A stretch of DNA of 6,523 bases from positions 1-6,523 of the forward strand of contig CAJKVX010000053.1 of the NCBI GenBank assembly GCA_905203455.1. The letters run 5' to 3'. The notes under the pieces were generated by a model that had not been told where the DNA came from, made no database searches, and saw only the letters and a program-made list of their open reading frames with translations. Source of the DNA: an uncultured Eubacteriales bacterium. GTDB taxonomy: Bacteria; Bacillota; Clostridia; Christensenellales; UBA1242. The translations under genes and the position numbers were made by a program. The first letter of the stretch is position 1. The number at the start of each line of letters is the position of its first letter. Positions 1 to 5,819 of this stretch are shown piece after piece.

Positions 1-26
1 AATAGATAAAATTATCTATTTTTTTT
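1..26 (+). terminator. Rho-independent terminator of an upstream gene outside the window
   Basis: A 9-bp perfect inverted repeat (AATAGATAA at 1-9, TTATCTATT at 12-20) runs directly into eight T residues (19-26). The loop as drawn is only two bases, so the innermost pairs would open, and the stem may extend left of the window edge. The T tract lies on the + strand, so it should stop a + strand transcript from the left. This insulates the metal operon from upstream reading. The stem is all A/T except one G-C pair, so it is weak. Confidence 0.6.
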
Positions 27-38
27 GTATATTTTTGC

Positions 39-67
39 TTGACAATATGAATGCTTGTTCATATACT
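39..67 (+). promoter_or_regulatory. Sigma-A-type promoter of the cadC-cadA operon
   Basis: TTGACA (39-44) is a perfect -35 and TATACT (62-67) a 5/6 -10, separated by exactly 17 bp. T-rich sequence lies directly upstream. The expected transcription start is near 74, giving a leader of about 146 nt before the repressor start codon. The spacer is occupied by an inverted repeat, so polymerase and repressor binding should be mutually exclusive. Confidence 0.85.
45..64. promoter_or_regulatory. ArsR/SmtB-family operator in the promoter spacer
   Basis: ATATGAA (45-51) and TTCATAT (58-64) form a perfect 7-bp inverted repeat around six bases. The sequence resembles known ArsR/SmtB-family operators, which carry TGAA...TTCA cores in imperfect palindromes. 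It sits between the -35 and -10 and overlaps the first bases of the -10, where bound repressor would block polymerase. The natural ligand is the product of the gene at 220-564, giving autoregulation. The position and palindrome are seen directly; the identity of the binding protein is inferred. Confidence 0.8.
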
Positions 68-73
68 ATTATC

Positions 74-219
74 GTTACACATTTATTTGTGGGGCAGAAC
101 AAAAGGTGTTAAAGTTAGTTTTGATGTTGAGGTTTCTGGCAATAAATAAATTTAAATGAATTTTAAGAGAACTTTAACGGGTATTGCAACAAGTTAATTG
201 AAAGATAAGGGAATAATTT
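74..219 (+). other. Long 5' leader of the cad operon with a possible long-range stem
   Basis: About 146 nt separate the predicted transcription start from the first start codon. GTTAAAGTT (108-116) and AACTTTAAC (170-178) are a perfect 9-bp inverted repeat enclosing 53 nt. No T-tract follows the 3' arm, so it is not a classical terminator. An 11-codon open frame (124-159) lacks a suitably spaced ribosome binding site. I recognise no known riboswitch. The repressor's ribosome binding site (TAAGGG, 206-211) lies outside the stem. Confidence 0.4.
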
Positions 220-564
220 ATGAAAGATTGTGAAATTGAAAATTGCGTTTATCACTGTGGAAAATATAATGGGCAATATCCAAATGCCAGCGAATTTGAA
301 GCGTTAAGCAATTTGTATAAAGTTCTTGGAGATAAAACAAGGCTTAAAATTGTTTTTTGCTTACTTGCAAAAAAATGTTGCGTGCAAGAAATTTGCCATT
401 GCGTTAACCTTTCACAATCTCTTGTTAGCCATCAATTAAAAGTGTTAAGAGATAACAAAATTGTTGTAACTGAAAGAAATAAAAACAAAATTTATTACAC
501 TCTTGCAGATAACCACATTTCTATTCTTTTAAGCATTGCAAGAGAGCATATTGACGAGTTATAA
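220..564 (+). CDS. cadC: ArsR/SmtB-family metal-sensing repressor, CadC-like (Cd/Pb/Zn)
   Basis: A 114-residue dimeric winged-helix repressor, expected to bind DNA without metal and let go when Zn2+, Cd2+ or Pb2+ binds. Residues 35-50 (VLGDKTRLKI) match the conserved family entry. The recognition region is about 62-78 and the wing about 80-95. Both classical metal sites are recognisable. EICHC (C59, C61), with N-terminal C4, C9 and C13, matches the CadC alpha3N thiolate site (ELCVC plus N-terminal cysteines). D97-x-H99-x10-H110-x2-E113 has the same spacing as the SmtB/CadC alpha5 site. The start is supported by TAAGGG eight bases upstream. It is first in an operon with the exporter, 11 nt apart, downstream of a matching operator. 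Other ArsR metal specificities are possible, but C-x-C in helix 3 favours Cd/Pb/Zn. Confidence 0.9.
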   Translation: MKDCEIENCVYHCGKYNGQYPNASEFEALSNLYKVLGDKTRLKIVFCLLAKKCCVQEICHCVNLSQSLVSHQLKVLRDNKIVVTERNKNKIYYTLADNHISILLSIAREHIDEL

Positions 565-575
565 GGCGGAAGTTT

Positions 576-2714
576 ATGAAAAGACAATATAGGTTACTTA
601 ATGTGCATTGTGCAAGTTGTGCCGATGCACTTGAACAAAAACTTAATGAAATTGAAGGGGTTAAACTTGCAAGGGTAAACTTTATAACTAAAATTTTAAC
701 CCTTGAGGTTGACAATAAAAACGGCGAAGAAATTGTTAAAAATGTTTTGCAAAGTGTTACCAAGTTTGACCACATGATAAAAATTGAAGACCCAAGAAAA
801 GACATTTCTGCAAAAGAGAAGAAAGAAAAACTTGCAAAAATAATTTTAATAAGCCTTTCTTGCGTGTTTTTGCTTACAGCCGTTTTGCTTGATAAGTTAA
901 ATGTAAGTTTTGTTGGCGCACTTATCTGCTACATTATCGCTTACCTTTGCGTGGGGTATGAGGTTTTGTGGGCAAGTGCAGTAAACATTGTGCATGGAAA
1001 AATTTTTGATGAAAACTTTTTAATGTCAGTTGCAACAATTGGCGCTTTTGCAATTTCAAAGTTTAGCGAAGCGGTTGCGGTTATGCTGCTTTACCAAATT
1101 GGTGAATTTTTTCAGGCAATGGCAATTAAAAAATCTAAAAATGCCATCAATTCATTGCTTGACATTAAGGCAAAAGTTGCAAATCTTGTAACAGAAGATG
1201 GTGAAATTCAAGTCGAACTAAGTAAAGTTCCTGTTGGGGGAATAATAAGGGTTAAAGCGGGTGAAAATGTTCCACTTGATGGAGTTGTTACATTTGGTGT
1301 AAGCAGTGTTGACACAAGTGCACTCACTGGTGAAAGCGCCCTTGTTACAGTAGGTGTTGGCGATGAAATTCTTTCAGGTTCAATTAATGGTGAAGGTGTG
1401 CTTTTGGTAAAAGTTACAAAAAGTGAACAAGACAGCACAGTTTCAAAAATAATAGACATGGTTGAAAAAGCAACCACTCAAAAAGCGCAAACTGAAACAT
1501 TTATTTCAAAATTTGCTAAATATTACACACCAATTGTCTGTTTAATTGCAGTTTTGCTGGTTTTTGTTCCATGCATTTTTGTTGGGTTTTCACAGTTTTC
1601 AACTTATTTGTATCGTGGGTTAGTGTTCTTGGTTGTAAGTTGCCCTTGCGCTTTGGTAATTTCTGTTCCGCTAAGTTTTTTTGCGGGAATTGGTGCTTGT
1701 GCAAGAAATGGAATTATGGTTAAGGGAAGCAACTTTCTTGAAGCATTAAATAAAGTTGACGCCATTATTTTTGACAAAACAGGAACATTAACACAAGGTG
1801 TTTTTGAAATTGACACAATTTACACTTATGGTGAGCAAACCAAGGAAGATGTTCTTGAATATGTTGCCTATGCAGAAAGTTATTCAAACCATAGAATAGC
1901 GAAATCTATTGTTGAAAAATACTGTGAAAACAACACAATAAATTCTGCATGGATTGAAGATGTTAGCGAGCACGCTGGGCTTGGGGTAAGTGCAAAAATT
2001 TTCATGGCTCCTGTTTTGGTGGGTTCAAAACAGTTGCTTTTAAACAAAGGTGTTAAGGTTAATGAAATTGAAAGCAAAAATACTGCTATTTATCTTGCAA
2101 TTAGCGGTGAGCATGTTGGAACGATAACCCTTAAAGATAAAGTTAAGCCAGATGCTAAATCTGCAATTTCATGGTTGAAAGATATTGGTATAAAACAGAT
2201 TGCAATGTTTACGGGAGATAATGAATTTGTTGCTAAAAGCGTTGCGCAAGAGTTAAACTTGGACAAATTTTACTTTAACATGCTTCCGCAAGACAAGGTT
2301 GAAAAATTAAAAGAAATTAAAGAAAACACAAAAGGTATTGCATTTGTTGGTGACGGAATTAATGACGCACCTGTTCTTGCAACAGTTGATGTTGGTGTTG
2401 CAATGGGCGGGGTTGGAAGTGACATTGCTGTTGAAGCAAGTGATGTTGTTTTAATGACAGATGAGCCATCAAAAATGCAAAGTGCTATTTTAATTTCAAG
2501 AAACACTCATAAAATTGTAATGCAGAATGTTATTTTTGCCTTGGTGGTTAAACTTGCAGTTTTGGTTTTGGGGGCGCTTGGTTTAGCGGGAATGTGGCTT
2601 GCAATTTTTGCAGATGTGGGTGTAAGCCTTCTTGCAGTTTTAAATTCACTTAGAGCCTTAAAAGCCCCAAAATCAAGAAACAATAAAAACAAACCTAAAT
2701 GTAACTGTAATTAA
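576..2714 (+). CDS. cadA: P1B-2-type heavy-metal-translocating ATPase (Zn2+/Cd2+/Pb2+ exporter)
   Basis: An inner-membrane pump of 712 residues, normal for the family, that exports divalent soft metals using ATP. In order: an N-terminal HMA domain (about 5-65) with the metal-binding pair C12-x-x-C15; membrane helices from about 88; actuator motif TGE (251-253); the transmembrane ligand motif C356-P-C358; phosphorylated aspartate D400 in DKTGT; TGDN (546-549); GDGINDAP (592-599); then helices carrying K659 and D680. CPC with K and D 21 residues apart matches ZntA/CadA (K693/D714 in ZntA) and separates it from copper pumps. The N-domain motif, usually HP, reads H439-R440. The tail ends C709-N-C711-N. 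AAGGCGGAAG before the ATG is the ribosome binding site, and cotranscription with the repressor indicates metal induction. The family is certain; the exact metal is inferred. Confidence 0.95.
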   Translation: MKRQYRLLNVHCASCADALEQKLNEIEGVKLARVNFITKILTLEVDNKNGEEIVKNVLQSVTKFDHMIKIEDPRKDISAKEKKEKLAKIILISLSCVFLLTAVLLDKLNVSFVGALICYIIAYLCVGYEVLWASAVNIVHGKIFDENFLMSVATIGAFAISKFSEAVAVMLLYQIGEFFQAMAIKKSKNAINSLLDIKAKVANLVTEDGEIQVELSKVPVGGIIRVKAGENVPLDGVVTFGVSSVDTSALTGESALVTVGVGDEILSGSINGEGVLLVKVTKSEQDSTVSKIIDMVEKATTQKAQTETFISKFAKYYTPIVCLIAVLLVFVPCIFVGFSQFSTYLYRGLVFLVVSCPCALVISVPLSFFAGIGACARNGIMVKGSNFLEALNKVDAIIFDKTGTLTQGVFEIDTIYTYGEQTKEDVLEYVAYAESYSNHRIAKSIVEKYCENNTINSAWIEDVSEHAGLGVSAKIFMAPVLVGSKQLLLNKGVKVNEIESKNTAIYLAISGEHVGTITLKDKVKPDAKSAISWLKDIGIKQIAMFTGDNEFVAKSVAQELNLDKFYFNMLPQDKVEKLKEIKENTKGIAFVGDGINDAPVLATVDVGVAMGGVGSDIAVEASDVVLMTDEPSKMQSAILISRNTHKIVMQNVIFALVVKLAVLVLGALGLAGMWLAIFADVGVSLLAVLNSLRALKAPKSRNNKNKPKCNCN

Positions 2715-2733
2715 AACTAATTTACCTTATTCA

Positions 2734-2783
2734 TTTAAAGTTCATAAGAAAATAACTAACAGCAGAGCGCCGAGAACTTTAAA
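2734..2783. repeat. Inverted repeat after cadA, possible stem-loop
   Basis: TTTAAAGTTC (2734-2743) and GAACTTTAAA (2774-2783) are a perfect 10-bp inverted repeat around a 30-nt loop. It starts 19 nt after the cadA stop. What follows is A-rich with no T run, so it is not a standard intrinsic terminator on either strand, but it may protect the 3' end of the cad transcript. No clear terminator was found for cadA. Both arm cores also occur in the leader stem at 108-178. Confidence 0.45.
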
Positions 2784-2804
2784 AATATTTCTATAAAAAT
2801 TTGA

Positions 2805-2823
2805 ACAAACATTTTACAAACAT
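2805..2823. repeat. 8-bp direct repeat with 11-bp period over the -35 region
   Basis: ACAAACAT occurs at 2805-2812 and again at 2816-2823, eleven bases apart, or about one helical turn. The second copy overlaps the 3' end of the -35 box and enters the palindrome. Such phasing would place two copies on the same face of the helix, as for a regulator contacting DNA near the -35. It is short and A/C-rich, so chance remains possible. Confidence 0.4.
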
Positions 2824-2841
2824 AAAGCATTATGTTAAAAT
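2813..2841 (+). promoter_or_regulatory. Promoter of the unknown two-gene cassette
   Basis: TTTACA (2813-2818, 5/6) and TAAAAT (2836-2841, 5/6) are separated by 17 bp, with an extended -10 TG at 2833-2834. The expected transcription start is near 2848, giving a leader of about 33 nt before the first gene. The cassette therefore need not depend on readthrough from cadA. Confidence 0.7.
2819..2836. promoter_or_regulatory. Operator-like palindrome in the cassette promoter spacer
   Basis: AACATAA (2819-2825) and TTATGTT (2830-2836) form a perfect 7-bp inverted repeat around four bases; 16 of 18 positions are symmetric. It fills the whole spacer between -35 and -10, the layout expected of a repressor site. 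The sequence differs from the cad operator (ATATGAA/TTCATAT), so a different regulator is likelier than CadC. No regulator for it is visible in the window. Confidence 0.5.
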
Positions 2842-2880
2842 TATAAAAAATGTATTTATTATAAAAGGAGGGGTCTGCCA

Positions 2881-3246
2881 ATGAAGTTTGTTGAAAAAAA
2901 CGGAACAGTTTGGCCAAGCAAAAAGGCATATAACCACTATATCAAAAATGTCAGAATTTTTATGGATATATACTTTGCTTTTGAAGATTATGTTGATGAC
3001 ACTGACGACAGAAGTGTTAACCAAGATGAAGGCTTTCAAGAACTTTTTGATATGTGGAAATCAAAGCGCAAATATACAGCCGAAGAATTGACCGAAAAAA
3101 CTGACAGAATTGTAAAAAACCTTAATAAGCTGATTGACAAAGTTGGCAGAGAAAACTTTGAGTTTTATGATGATGATGGCATTTCATACATTTGTAGATT
3201 TAAGTTAAAATATGGGGAGGAAAAAAATGAAACCAAAAAGAAATAG
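2881..3246 (+). CDS. Hypothetical 121-residue acidic protein, first gene of the cassette
   Basis: I do not recognise this protein. The start is well supported: AAGGAGGGG (2865-2873) is a near-ideal ribosome binding site eight to ten bases upstream. There is no signal peptide or membrane segment, so it is probably cytoplasmic. Residues 11-35 (WPSKKAY and an aromatic stretch) look structured, 36-50 are acidic (DDTDDR), and 66-90 look like a charged amphipathic helix. A strand-like segment around 93-111 holds the only cysteine, C105. The tail is lysine-rich. Its last 20 bp overlap the next gene, whose ribosome binding site lies inside this reading frame, so the two are probably translationally coupled and may work together. 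A small accessory or partner protein is possible, but no function can be assigned. Confidence 0.8.
   Translation: MKFVEKNGTVWPSKKAYNHYIKNVRIFMDIYFAFEDYVDDTDDRSVNQDEGFQELFDMWKSKRKYTAEELTEKTDRIVKNLNKLIDKVGRENFEFYDDDGISYICRFKLKYGEEKNETKKK
3214..3220 (+). promoter_or_regulatory. Ribosome binding site that decides the start of the second cassette gene
   Basis: GGGGAGG lies inside the end of the first gene, six bases before the ATG at 3227. An in-frame ATG at 3212 overlaps this site itself and has no ribosome binding site of its own, so 3227 is the likelier start. Confidence 0.8.
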
Positions 3247-3937
3247 ATGGGGATATACAAGTTATGATGTTGGTGAGGACAACTATGATATTAATGAAGA
3301 GAAAACTGATTGGTCAAAAGAAAATGAAGAGAATGATTTGGCTGATGGCGATGACAGTAATTTAAGATTGATTTATACAAGAATAACTACCAAAGGTGAC
3401 AAATCAAGAGTCGATCAATTTGCAGATAATGGAGATGGTGGTCATAGCCATTATCAATGGAACAGTGAAGAGGATTTTCATGCAGGTAATAAGCCTGATT
3501 GGGGTAGGGAAGAAAGCAATGATAGAGATAATCCTGAGCCGAAGCATATTGATAGGGATAGCGGGTGTTTTTTAACAACGGCATGTATGCATCATCATAA
3601 ATATAATTTTGATGATAATTGTGCTGAACTGCAAGTTTTGAGATGGTTTAGAGATAATTATTGTTCGAAAGAAGATATTGATCATTATTATGAAGTTGCA
3701 CCTAAAATAGTTAAATTTATTGATAGCAGAACTAATAAAGAAGATTTTTATGAGCATATATACAATGCAGTAATTCTAGAATCAATAATGGCAATTGGTG
3801 GTGAAAAATATGATACTGCTTACCAGATATACAAATCTAATGTTGAGGCGTTAGAAACTGTCAGTGGAATTAATAAAAAAGAAAGCGGTCATCAATCAAA
3901 AGGTGTTATTGAAGATGAAGAGGGGCTTGAAAAATAG
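3227..3937 (+). CDS. Hypothetical protein with a C-FLTTAC / LR-x-FRD (CFI-box-like) domain
   Basis: A 236-residue protein of unknown function without membrane segments. Residues 1-112 are hydrophilic, rich in D, E and N and probably largely disordered, with a DNGDGGHSHY segment at 67-76. A compact domain follows: G113-C114-F-L-T-T-A-C120, then H122-H123-H124, C132, LRWFRD (138-143), C146 and HYYEVAPKIV (153-162). This order of a Cys-Phe motif, LR-x-FRD and YY...P resembles the CFI-box domain and similar C[FY]LTTAC hypothetical proteins that I recall from Firmicutes. That is recollection, not a search result. All four cysteines lie in this domain, so metal binding or a reactive cysteine is conceivable but unproven. 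Residues 165-215 look helical. The gene is coupled by a 20-bp overlap to its upstream neighbour and followed by a strong terminator. Its codons favour AAT, GAT and TAT more than its neighbours do. Confidence 0.85.
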   Translation: MKPKRNRWGYTSYDVGEDNYDINEEKTDWSKENEENDLADGDDSNLRLIYTRITTKGDKSRVDQFADNGDGGHSHYQWNSEEDFHAGNKPDWGREESNDRDNPEPKHIDRDSGCFLTTACMHHHKYNFDDNCAELQVLRWFRDNYCSKEDIDHYYEVAPKIVKFIDSRTNKEDFYEHIYNAVILESIMAIGGEKYDTAYQIYKSNVEALETVSGINKKESGHQSKGVIEDEEGLEK

Positions 3938-3980
3938 TCTGTTGTTTTCATGATTTATTTTTCATCTATGTTAGTATTAT

Positions 3981-4024
3981 AAAAATAGAAATTGGCATTT
4001 GTGTTGCTATTTCTATTTTTTTTT
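3981..4024 (+). terminator. Rho-independent terminator after the unknown cassette
   Basis: AAAAATAGAAAT (3981-3992) pairs perfectly over 12 bp with ATTTCTATTTTT (4009-4020) across a 16-nt loop, and the T run continues to 4024. It lies about 43 nt after the cassette stop codon and closes that transcript. The A run on the 5' side would give a U run on the opposite strand too. The 3' half overlaps the argS promoter. Confidence 0.8.
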
Positions 4025-4032
4025 GTTATACT
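4004..4032 (+). promoter_or_regulatory. Extended -10 promoter of argS-queH, nested in the preceding terminator
   Basis: TGTTATACT (4024-4032) is a perfect extended -10 with TATACT at 4027-4032. TTGCTA (4004-4009, 4/6) is a weak -35 at 17-bp spacing and lies in the loop and stem of the terminator. The start would be near 4039, leaving only about 16 nt before the argS ATG, enough for the AGGAG ribosome binding site (4044-4048) and nothing more. Confidence 0.7.
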
Positions 4033-4054
4033 ACTCTAAGTTTAGGAGAAGGCT

Positions 4055-5818
4055 ATGGATATTAAGCAAGAACTTAGTGAAATTATTAGTAATGCATTAG
4101 TGCAATGTGGGTTTAAGGTGAGTGGTAATTTGGTTTCTTTTTCAAACAAACCAGAACTTGCCGACTTTCAATCAAACATCTGCTTTGCACTTGCAAAACA
4201 ATATAAAATGAACCCTGCTGATGTGGCAGAACAAATTATCAGCAAAATTGATGCCTCTGGTTTTGATTTTAGTTTTTGTGCACCAGCATTTATAAACATT
4301 AAACTTACAGATGAAAAACTTTCAAAAATTGCAAATGACTTGTTAGCAGACGACAATTTGGGGGTTGTTAAAACCCAAAACCCTAAGGTTATTTTTCTTG
4401 ACTATGGCGGGGCAAATGTTGCAAAAGAACTTCATGTTGGGCATTTAAGGTCGCCTATTATTGGTGAGGGAATTAAAAATTTGTATAAACTTTTTGGGCA
4501 CAAAACTATTGCCGATGTGCATTTTGGAGATTGGGGGCTTCAAATGGGGCTAACTATCACTCAACTTGAAGATGATGGGCTTCTTGATTTTTATTTTAAA
4601 GGCAAGGGGCAAAAGCCCGAAATTACGCTTGATATGTTAAACATAGCATACCCAAAGGCCAGCAAAAGAAAAGAAACGGACGAAAATTTTAAGAAAAAGG
4701 CTGAACTTTACACCCTTTGGTTGCAACAGAAAAAAGAGCCATATTTTACAATATGGAAGCAATTAAGGGAACCAAGCGTTAAAACAATAATGAAAAATTA
4801 TGATATGCTTAACATTCATTTTGATTTAACAAATGGGGAAAGCAGCGCAAGTGATAAAATTAAACAAACCATTGACCTTTTTGTGAGTAGTGGGCTTGCA
4901 AGAAAAAGCCAAGACGCCTTGGTTGTTGATGTTGCAAAGGAAGGGGAAAATATTCCAATTCCTAAAAAGCACCCTGATGACCCACAGTTTTACAAAAATC
5001 CAATGCCACCAGCAATAATTCAAAAAAGCAATGGCGGTGAACTTTACATGACAACTGACCTTGCAACAATGTGGGAAAGAAACATTGACTATAACCCTGA
5101 CGAGATTGTCTATATTACAGATAACCGACAGATTGAACATTTTATTAAACTTTTCAGGTGCGCAAAAATGTCAGGCATTTCACCTGAAAGCCAAAAATTA
5201 ACCCATGTTGCTTTTGGAACAATTTGCGGAAGCGATGGAAAACCTTTTAAAACTCGTTCGGGCGAAACTGTTAAACTTGAAGATGTTGTGTCGCTGGTTA
5301 CAAGCAAGGCAGAGCAAAAACTTAAACAAAACGGGCTTGGAGAAAATAAAGACCTTGCACTTAAAATTGGCGTTGCAGCATTAAAGTTTGGCGACCTTTC
5401 AAATGATGTTAGCAAAGACTATGTGCTTGACCTTGATAAATTCAGTTCATTTGAAGGCAAAACTGGGCCATATTTGCAATACACAAACGCAAGAATTAAT
5501 TCTTTGCTTGAAAAGGCAGGGTATAATAATTCAGGTGAAATTTTGGTTAACTTGCCTGAGGAAAGGACTATTATAATTGCCTTATTAAAACTTATTGAAA
5601 GTTTTAAAACCTCGCTAGAAAATTTAAGCCTTGCTCCACTTTGCAACGCAGTGTTTGCACTTGCGTCAAGTTATTCAACTTTCTATAACAATGTAAGAAT
5701 TTTAACCGAACAAAATTTAGTAAAAAAACAAGGGTATTTAGCGTTATCAAAACTGGTTCAAAAAGCCATAACAAAAGGGCTTGATGTGCTTGCTATTGAC
5801 ACCGTTAAAAGAATGTAG
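4055..5818 (+). CDS. argS: Arginyl-tRNA synthetase
   Basis: A cytoplasmic class I aminoacyl-tRNA synthetase that attaches arginine to tRNA-Arg using ATP. Its 587 residues are within the usual bacterial range. The N-terminal ArgRS-specific domain (about 1-110) leads into the Rossmann catalytic core, with the HIGH-type motif HVGH at 127-130. FGT (387-389) is followed by GSDGKPFKTRSG (392-403), the ArgRS stand-in for KMSKS; loss of the canonical lysine motif is normal in this family. GKTGPYLQY (468-476) begins the helical DALR-type anticodon-binding domain, and the protein ends in the family-like VKRM. AGGAG sits six bases before the ATG. queH starts one nucleotide after the stop, so the two are cotranscribed. 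The short leader leaves no room for the T-box element found before many Firmicutes synthetase genes. Confidence 0.97.
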   Translation: MDIKQELSEIISNALVQCGFKVSGNLVSFSNKPELADFQSNICFALAKQYKMNPADVAEQIISKIDASGFDFSFCAPAFINIKLTDEKLSKIANDLLADDNLGVVKTQNPKVIFLDYGGANVAKELHVGHLRSPIIGEGIKNLYKLFGHKTIADVHFGDWGLQMGLTITQLEDDGLLDFYFKGKGQKPEITLDMLNIAYPKASKRKETDENFKKKAELYTLWLQQKKEPYFTIWKQLREPSVKTIMKNYDMLNIHFDLTNGESSASDKIKQTIDLFVSSGLARKSQDALVVDVAKEGENIPIPKKHPDDPQFYKNPMPPAIIQKSNGGELYMTTDLATMWERNIDYNPDEIVYITDNRQIEHFIKLFRCAKMSGISPESQKLTHVAFGTICGSDGKPFKTRSGETVKLEDVVSLVTSKAEQKLKQNGLGENKDLALKIGVAALKFGDLSNDVSKDYVLDLDKFSSFEGKTGPYLQYTNARINSLLEKAGYNNSGEILVNLPEERTIIIALLKLIESFKTSLENLSLAPLCNAVFALASSYSTFYNNVRILTEQNLVKKQGYLALSKLVQKAITKGLDVLAIDTVKRM

Positions 5819-5819
5819 C

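Noticed and set aside
124..159. Eleven-codon open frame in the cad leader as a possible leader peptide
   Set aside because: The nearest purine-rich site is about 16 bases away, too far, and the codons show no pattern suggesting attenuation.
3212..3226. Upstream ATG at 3212 as the start of the C-FLTTAC gene
   Set aside because: That ATG lies in the GGGGAGG ribosome binding site and has none of its own; the ATG at 3227 is correctly spaced from it.
3938..4054. T-box riboswitch before argS
   Set aside because: The predicted leader is only about 16 nt, and the region before it is the terminator of the upstream cassette; no T-box core is visible.
5213..5260. Missing KMSKS motif in argS as a sign of inactivity
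   Set aside because: Many arginyl-tRNA synthetases naturally lack canonical KMSKS; the GSDGKPFKTRSG segment is the expected equivalent.
521..5646. Open frames on the - strand opposite the repressor, cadA, cassette and argS genes, and the short + frames at 2888-3091 and 5388-5576
   Set aside because: They lie within well-supported genes, lack ribosome binding sites and recognisable domains, and look like antisense or off-frame shadows.
5781..5819. Upstream ATG at 5781 as the start of queH
   Set aside because: It would add 13 residues unlike the QueH N-terminus, overlap argS by 38 bp and has no ribosome binding site.
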